From NCBI GenBank assembly GCA_016286535.1, contig JAEESZ010000003.1, positions 62,001 to 126,000 of the forward strand: a stretch of DNA of 64,000 nt. Direction: 5' to 3'. The DNA comes from Treponema sp. (lineage in GTDB: Bacteria; Spirochaetota; Spirochaetia; Treponematales; Treponemataceae). Positions 59,382 to 64,000 of the stretch are shown in pieces; positions within the stretch are counted from its first letter, which is position 1, and every line of letters begins with the position of its first letter. Made by a program: the position numbers and the translations under genes. Under the pieces are notes generated by a model that did not search any database, was not told the DNA's origin, and was given only the letters and a program-made list of their open reading frames with translations.

Positions 59382-60878
59382 TTATTTTAAGCAGCTTCGG
59401 TCCAGTAAATCAAAACCGTCTGTTAATTCTTTTGCAATTTTTACAAGCTTTGCAAGGTCTCCCTTACGGGCACCTTCAATATTCAAAGGCATAACAGGAT
59501 CGTGGAGGCTTAAACGTAAAAGCATCCAGCCGGCAACATCCTGTCCGTCAAAAGAAAGTCTAACTCCTTCAAAAGACTGTGGAAGTTTATAACCTTTTGC
59601 TTCTGCACGTTTTTTAAACTCTTCAAGCACCTTCTGTCCGTATTCCTTAAAGTTTTCGCTCTTAATCTTAAAGCGGTATTCACCTTCTTCTACTAAAGGA
59701 GGAAGTTTTTCTATAAGGCTGTCGAGTTTTTTACCCTCTTTTGCGGCCTGGGCCAGGGCTATAACAAGTTTTACAGCCAGGAATGCACCGTCATCAAGGA
59801 AGTAATTGTCTTTAAGGGCACCGTGACCGGAAGTTTCCATAGCAAGTGGAGCAACTACTCCCTGAGAATTCAATTCCTTCTGCTTGTTAATTACATTTTT
59901 ATAACCGCGTTTATAGCATAAGTGCTTAAGACCAAGCACTTTTTCAAGGAAGTAAGTCAAACGGTCTGAAGTAACTGAGTCTGTAATGATTGTTGAACCC
60001 GGATACTGAGGAGCAAGAATTGCCGCAATCATAGCAATAATTGAATCGCGGTTTACTTCGCTGCCATCGCTTAAAACGGCAGACATACGGTCTACGTCAG
60101 TATCAAAAATCAGTCCTAAATCTGCTTTATTTGCAAGAACAGCATCCTGAATAGCCTTCATTGCTTCTTTATTTTCAGGGTTAGGAATGTGATTTGGGAA
60201 CATTCCGTCCGGCTCCAGGAACTGACTTCCGCTTGTATCTGCTCCAAGAGGTTTAAGAATCTTATCTACAAAGAAGCCCGAAGCTCCGTTTCCGCTGTCT
60301 ACAACAATGTGAAGACCTTCAAGAGGTTTGTCTCCGGCATTTAAAGAAGCAGAAATTGTATTTTTTAAGTGCTCTGCATAGAGAGGTAAAAGTTCAAAAG
60401 TTGAGGCTGCATAATTATTGGCAGCAGGATTAAGCATTGAAGCAAGCTTTAAGATTTCTGTAATGTCTTCGTGCTCAAGGCCGCCGTCTGCATCAAAAAA
60501 CTTAATTCCATTGCGATTAAAAGGAAGATGGCTGGCTGTAATCATTGCAGAGCCGTTGAAGTTTGTCTCCTGAAAAACAATAGACATGAACATGGCTGGC
60601 GTAGTTGCCATTCCGCAATTTACAACATTTGCTCCGGCACTAAGCATACCGTCAATTAAAGCATCTGCAAGAGCAGGGCCGGAAATTCTTGAATCCCTTC
60701 CAACTCCAATCTTCAGTTCATAAGAGGGAATCCCCGTCTTTTTTTCAAGCCAGCTTACAAAAGCACAGCCAATCTGTTTAGCAATCTGAGGAGTAATGTT
60801 TACATTTTCTCCTTCCACACCTTCTACTGCAACACCACGAATGTCGCTTCCATTTTGTAACTTTAAAATATCACTCAT
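59382..60878 (-). CDS. Phosphomannomutase/phosphoglucomutase
   Basis: 498 residues of the alpha-D-phosphohexomutase family. The phosphoserine is Ser116 in AMITASHLPFNRNGIKFF. The metal loop is FDTDVDRMSAV, and the sugar-binding loop is METSGHGALKDNYFLDDGAFLAVKL. The C-terminal phosphate-binding domain (SFDGQDVAGWMLLRLSLHDPVMPLN) is complete. It interconverts hexose 1- and 6-phosphates, which would link glycogen and surface sugars with glycolysis. The PMM or PGM preference is not decidable by eye. It is the first gene of a pyrE-BtuF-BtuC run. Confidence 0.92.
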   Translation of the reverse strand: MSDILKLQNGSDIRGVAVEGVEGENVNITPQIAKQIGCAFVSWLEKKTGIPSYELKIGVGRDSRISGPALADALIDGMLSAGANVVNCGMATTPAMFMSIVFQETNFNGSAMITASHLPFNRNGIKFFDADGGLEHEDITEILKLASMLNPAANNYAASTFELLPLYAEHLKNTISASLNAGDKPLEGLHIVVDSGNGASGFFVDKILKPLGADTSGSQFLEPDGMFPNHIPNPENKEAMKAIQDAVLANKADLGLIFDTDVDRMSAVLSDGSEVNRDSIIAMIAAILAPQYPGSTIITDSVTSDRLTYFLEKVLGLKHLCYKRGYKNVINKQKELNSQGVVAPLAMETSGHGALKDNYFLDDGAFLAVKLVIALAQAAKEGKKLDSLIEKLPPLVEEGEYRFKIKSENFKEYGQKVLEEFKKRAEAKGYKLPQSFEGVRLSFDGQDVAGWMLLRLSLHDPVMPLNIEGARKGDLAKLVKIAKELTDGFDLLDRSCLK

Positions 60879-60927
60879 AATTTTATTCTATCCTTGAACC
60901 CCCATTATGGTCTTTAGGGGATTTATT

Positions 60928-62067
60928 TCATTTTAAAAGAAGAAGTTTTTCCTGCAGTAAATCTGCTGCCCTCTGATGAGCTTTTTCGCTTGGATGCCAG
61001 TCTGCCGCAATGCCGTCAACAGCAGCTCTCTGAGCAGGAAGCTCAATTGCATAAACCTGAGAATCATCAGTGATTTTTTTGTATTCTTCTACAGCCTCTT
61101 CAATTGCAGGATAAAGGTCATTTCCCATAAGGCCCAGAGTACATACAATTTTAGCCTGAGGATTTTTTTCTCTTATGACTTTAAGAAAATCTACATAAGC
61201 CTCAACAAATTCGCTGATTTTTTTTGCATCTTTTTTTGTATAAGAGTTATCGTTTGTTCCAAGGTTTACAACTACAAAGTCAGGAAGGAATCTTGAAAAA
61301 TCCCAGTTTATGGTTTTTGGCTGCTTACCGTTAAAGGAATTGCCCCAGGTAAAGCCGATTTTGTCGTAGATTTTTGGAAGAACTGAATCTGAATTTTTTG
61401 GACCGTTTGTATAACCGGAAACCACTCCCCATCCAGAAACACTTACCATAGAATAATCAGCATTTAAAGCCTGTGCAGTTTTATATGCATAAGATTTTGT
61501 ATTATCTTCTGTTGAAGTTGCAAAATGATGGCTTGCAACAAGGTCATCAACTCCGTAACCGCAGGTTATGGAATCACCAATAAACTCAATTTTAAGGTCT
61601 TTTTTTGCAGCAGGACTAAGACTTCCTTTTTTATCTGTGATGATTGCCTTAATTCCTGCAATGGAATTTGCAGATTCAGAAACCTTTAATACCAGAACCT
61701 CGCCCTTTACATTTTTATTTTCATCAAAAACTGTAAAAGTCTGATCCTGTTTTAAAATCATTTCATCAACCTTACGTTCGCCGTTTACAAAAACTACAAT
61801 TCTTGCGGCAGAACCATTGTCTTTTCTAAAATTGGCGGCACTGTCTCCGGCAATCTGAACATCAAGACGTTTTGCATCAACATTGAAGGCTGCCCCTGTT
61901 GAAGAAAAACACATCCAGAGAACATCCTTATCATAATAAGAACGGCCTAAAAATTTAACATTTTCTTCGTTTGGAAGAAATGACTTTTCTGCATTTGCGG
62001 CAAAAAGACCGGCTGCAGCCGAAAGAGAAATAATTAAGACTAAAATAGATTTTTTAAGATTTTTCAT
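60928..62067 (-). CDS. Exported SGNH acetyl esterase (CE2-like)
   Basis: 379 residues with a signal peptide ending LFAANA. A beta-sandwich N-terminal part (about 35-145) and a C-terminal SGNH hydrolase domain form the CE2 arrangement. The nucleophile is Ser166 in IEFIGDSITCGYG, block III is VVNLGTNDNSYTK and the His/Asp pair is in ADWHPSEKAH (Asp356, His358). CE2 enzymes remove acetyl groups from plant polysaccharides. A sequence resembling the arabinan-locus dyads lies in its promoter (62115-62144), which may link it to that regulon although it is 45 kb away. Confidence 0.88.
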   Translation of the reverse strand: MKNLKKSILVLIISLSAAAGLFAANAEKSFLPNEENVKFLGRSYYDKDVLWMCFSSTGAAFNVDAKRLDVQIAGDSAANFRKDNGSAARIVVFVNGERKVDEMILKQDQTFTVFDENKNVKGEVLVLKVSESANSIAGIKAIITDKKGSLSPAAKKDLKIEFIGDSITCGYGVDDLVASHHFATSTEDNTKSYAYKTAQALNADYSMVSVSGWGVVSGYTNGPKNSDSVLPKIYDKIGFTWGNSFNGKQPKTINWDFSRFLPDFVVVNLGTNDNSYTKKDAKKISEFVEAYVDFLKVIREKNPQAKIVCTLGLMGNDLYPAIEEAVEEYKKITDDSQVYAIELPAQRAAVDGIAADWHPSEKAHQRAADLLQEKLLLLK

Positions 62068-62114
62068 ACCTACCTCGTTATAAAAAGTATAATGGGCTTC
62101 AATTTGTTACCGTT

Positions 62115-62144
62115 ATTATAGTGATTTTTATGATTTATTGAAAC
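62115..62144 (-). promoter_or_regulatory. Esterase promoter with arabinan-type operator in the spacer
   Basis: On the minus strand TTTCAA (62143-62138), 17 bases, TATAAT (62120-62115). The spacer contains AAATCATAAAAATCACT, nearly the same as AAATCAATAAAAATCACT on the minus strand upstream of the lipoprotein operon (13009-13026). The position inside the spacer parallels the regulator promoter at 15857. Confidence 0.4.
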
Positions 62145-62198
62145 AAGATATAAAAGCAGGACCAGTCTTTTTAGTTGTACAATTTATTATTTTTCTTA

Positions 62199-62209
62199 TA
62201 TAATATAAT
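62199..62209 (+). promoter_or_regulatory. Overlapping -10 boxes just before rsmI
   Basis: TATAAT occurs at 62199-62204 and again at 62204-62209. The GTG start is at 62211. With TTGTAC at 62175-62180 the first box has an 18-base spacer and would start transcription at the GTG itself, without SD. Confidence 0.5.
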
Positions 62210-62210
62210 C

Positions 62211-62918
62211 GTGTCAGAACTTTACGTAATTGGAACTCCAATAGGAAATCTTGGTGATATTACTTACCGTGCTATAGAAACCTTAAAAAAGGTAGATTTT
62301 GTAGCCGCAGAAGATACCCGCCATACTTTGCAGCTTTTGAATCACTTTGAAATTAAAAAGCCATTAATTTCCTGCAGAGCTCAGAACGAAAAGTTTGCCG
62401 GCGAAAAGGTAGTAAAACTTTTACAGGAAGGTCATGATGTTGCTTATGCCAGCGATGCTGGAACTCCTGGAATTAGTGATCCGGGGGCTGTTTTAGTAGA
62501 CCTTGTAAGAGAAGCAGGCTTTAATGTAGTACCAATTCCTGGTCCTGCTGCATTTGCCACCTTAGTCAGCGTAGCGGGAACCGGTGGGAAAACCCTTATT
62601 TTTGAAGGATTTTTATCTCCTAAGCCTGGAAAAAGACGTTCCCGCCTTAAGGAACTGCTTGCTACCGGAAATGCAGTAGTAATTTATGAAAGTCCTTTCA
62701 GAATTACTAAACTTCTTTCTGATATTGCCGATATTGAAGGTAACCGGCGAATAGTAGTTGGCAGAGAATTGACAAAACTGCACGAAGAAATAAGCAGCGG
62801 CAGCGCATCTGAACTGGCAGCTGATTATTCTTCAAGACAATCCATAAAAGGAGAGTTTGCAGTTTTTATTTCTGGTGTAAAAAATATTAAGTTTTCTGAA
62901 GAATCTACCGATATTTAG
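62211..62918 (+). CDS. rsmI: 16S rRNA 2-prime-O-ribose C1402 methyltransferase
   Basis: 235 residues from the GTG at 62211 (VSELYVIGTPIGNLGDITYRAIETLKKVDFVAAEDTRHT); an ATG at 62175 would extend over the -10 boxes. RsmI uses SAM to methylate C1402 in the decoding centre. Family blocks are YASDAGTPGISDPGAVLV, VPIPGPAAFATLVSVAG, FEGFLSPKPGKRRSRL, YESPFRITKLL and GRELTKLHEE. It is followed 20 bases later by the FlgM-like gene. The start codon abuts the promoter, so it is a candidate leaderless gene with a GTG start. Confidence 0.96.
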   Translation: MSELYVIGTPIGNLGDITYRAIETLKKVDFVAAEDTRHTLQLLNHFEIKKPLISCRAQNEKFAGEKVVKLLQEGHDVAYASDAGTPGISDPGAVLVDLVREAGFNVVPIPGPAAFATLVSVAGTGGKTLIFEGFLSPKPGKRRSRLKELLATGNAVVIYESPFRITKLLSDIADIEGNRRIVVGRELTKLHEEISSGSASELAADYSSRQSIKGEFAVFISGVKNIKFSEESTDI

Positions 62919-62938
62919 TGTGTAGAGGGAAGGATGTT

Positions 62939-63226
62939 ATGATGATAAATGGTGTAAACAACGTATCTCAGGTGAACAATGTTCAGAATCTCCGCAAAAC
63001 TGAAGGTCCAGTAAAAGCTAGAGATACTTCTGATTCAATCTCAGTTTCAAAAGAAGCTAAAGAGATGGCAGAAATCTATTACATGGATAAAGTAGCAGCT
63101 GAAACCCCTGATGTTCGCGCTGATAAAATCGCAGAAATTAAAGAAAAGATTAAGGATCCTTCATACTTAAGTGATGCAACAATTAAATCTGCAGCAGATA
63201 AATTCTTGTCTGCAATTGGTCTTTAA
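62939..63226 (+). CDS. flgM: FlgM-like anti-sigma factor
   Basis: 95 residues from the ATG at 62939 (or 62942), just after GGAAGGA. The protein is short, hydrophilic and unstructured at the N-terminus (INGVNNVSQVNNVQNLR), followed by SDSISVSKEAKEM and a helical C-terminal part (ETPDVRADKIAEIKEKI, DATIKSAADKFLSAIGL). That pattern, with VRADKIAEIKEKI near the end, is the FlgM core that holds the flagellar sigma factor FliA. A terminator follows immediately. No other flagellar gene is in the window. Confidence 0.82.
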   Translation: MMINGVNNVSQVNNVQNLRKTEGPVKARDTSDSISVSKEAKEMAEIYYMDKVAAETPDVRADKIAEIKEKIKDPSYLSDATIKSAADKFLSAIGL

Positions 63227-63250
63227 TTATAAAAGATTATTAGACTCATA

Positions 63251-63285
63251 AAAGACGGAATTACTATAATTCCGTCTTTTTTTTT
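63251..63285 (+). terminator. Terminator after flgM
   Basis: AAAGACGGAATT (63251-63262) pairs with AATTCCGTCTTT (63268-63279), followed by six more T (nine in the run, 63277-63285). Confidence 0.92.
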
Positions 63286-63315
63286 GTATAAAGTGATTAG
63301 AAAAAGGAGTGCAAA

Positions 63316-64000
63316 ATGTCAGACTTTATTTTCAGAATCAGTCCAAACATTATTTTAGGGCCTTATACAGTAAGCCGCCTGGGTGCCCACGTTAGTGAAT
63401 GGGGCAGCCGTTTTATGGTAATAATGGATCCGATTCTGGGAGAAGCAAAATCATCAGAAAAAATATTACAGGCACTTGCAGACAGAAAAATTGACTGCTT
63501 TGTTTTTTCTGAATTAACAGAAGGAACTTCAACAAAAACCATCGAAAGAGCCTTAGCTCTTGCAAAAGAAGGACACGTACATGGAATAATCTGCTGCGGT
63601 GGCGAAAAAGCAATGAACATTGGCCGTGCAGTAGCAGCTTTTTATAACGAAATCCATCCTTTCTATTCTTTTGTAGACGGAGCCTTACCAAACACAAGTC
63701 CCCTTCCCTGCTTTTGTATTCCAACAACCTACAGAACACCATTTGTATTCACAAGCGAAATTCCAATTACAGATGCCAGAAGCCATCAGTTAAAGTTCTT
63801 AAAGGTTCAGAACTCAGTTTGTAAATTACTTTTAATAGACCCTAATCTGACCCTTTCTTTAACAGATAACCAGAAGGCAACTCTTTCTATAGAATTAATA
63901 GGCATGGCTATAGAAGCTTATCTTTCGCAAAAGGCAAACTTCTTCAGCGACACCTTTGTAGAAAAGGGACTTGAGATTCTTTCTTATGCTCTGGATGGCT
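63316..64000 (+). CDS. Iron-containing alcohol dehydrogenase-family protein (3-prime end outside window)
   Basis: About 228 residues are present, translated from the ATG at 63316 with AAGGAG six bases upstream. The first half has the family pattern: a glycine-poor N-terminal strand (ILGPYTVSRLGAHVSEWGSRFMVIMDPI), KIDCFVFSELTEGTSTKTIERALALAKEGHVHGIICCGGEKAMNIGRAVA around the NAD-binding GGG loop, and PCFCIPTTYRTPFVFTSEIPITD. The metal-binding histidines would lie further on and cannot be judged. It could be a glycerol dehydrogenase-like or butanol-type enzyme. Confidence 0.75.
   Translation, partial: MSDFIFRISPNIILGPYTVSRLGAHVSEWGSRFMVIMDPILGEAKSSEKILQALADRKIDCFVFSELTEGTSTKTIERALALAKEGHVHGIICCGGEKAMNIGRAVAAFYNEIHPFYSFVDGALPNTSPLPCFCIPTTYRTPFVFTSEIPITDARSHQLKFLKVQNSVCKLLLIDPNLTLSLTDNQKATLSIELIGMAIEAYLSQKANFFSDTFVEKGLEILSYALDG

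Noticed and set aside
1..64000. CRISPR arrays, prophage, intact insertion sequences, rRNA or tRNA genes
   Set aside because: I looked for regular short repeats, transposase or integrase motifs and cloverleaf-like sequence ends and found none that I can support.

Overview
This looks like chromosomal DNA of a host- or rumen-associated Treponema-type spirochaete. Support comes from low-GC coding sequence full of lipoboxes, two methyl-accepting chemotaxis proteins, a FlgM-like anti-sigma factor, glycogen enzymes next to an amino-acid transporter, a TonB-dependent receptor, and a PtsN-like protein overlapping a large unrecognised protein (an arrangement I recall from treponemes). No rRNA, tRNA, CRISPR array, phage or intact insertion sequence is visible.

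Positions 1-21538 form an arabinan utilisation locus. On the minus strand, read from 12956 down to 1, are a lipoprotein, an outer-membrane barrel, a tandem LamG lipoprotein, a cytoplasmic-type GH43 exo-arabinofuranosidase, two exported GH43 endo-arabinanases, a small lipoprotein, and an ABC importer (binding protein plus two permeases, the last cut by the window edge). On the plus strand are an exported GH51 enzyme, an ArsR-type HTH regulator with a sensor domain, two cytoplasmic GH51 arabinofuranosidases and L-arabinose isomerase. The model is: arabinan is cut at the cell surface, oligomers cross the barrel and the ABC importer, GH43 and GH51 enzymes release arabinose inside, and AraA makes ribulose. 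Kinase, epimerase and the transporter ATPase are not in the window. A repeated AT-rich dyad (ATCAA and TTGAT half-sites about one helical turn apart, often in tandem 20-bp units) precedes the transcription units of this locus. One copy fills the promoter spacer of the regulator gene. This is the best candidate for an undescribed regulatory system here.

Positions 21615-46790 hold mostly housekeeping genes: pta, a patatin-like lipase, purN, purM, an FAD oxidoreductase, a membrane-anchored LuxR-type regulator, an amino-acid ABC importer whose binding protein appears circularly permuted, glgP, glgX, a chemoreceptor, iorBA, a flotillin-like protein, transketolase, a PtsN-like protein, a PhnP-like hydrolase and rpmB. 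Small palindromic elements lie between genes. Two of them sit between two slightly diverged copies of the 3-prime end of the preceding gene (pta, iorA).

Positions 46908-58673 contain cobalamin-type uptake functions: an ABC ATPase, a cobalamin riboswitch before a lipoprotein and a BtuB-like receptor, and convergent BtuC-like and BtuF-like genes. A second chemoreceptor, a MATE exporter, an MBL hydrolase and an alkaline-phosphatase-like protein lie among them. The window ends with pyrE, a phosphohexomutase, a CE2-like esterase, rsmI, flgM and a partial iron-type alcohol dehydrogenase. Five genes have a -10 box only a few bases before the start codon and no Shine-Dalgarno, which suggests leaderless messages.
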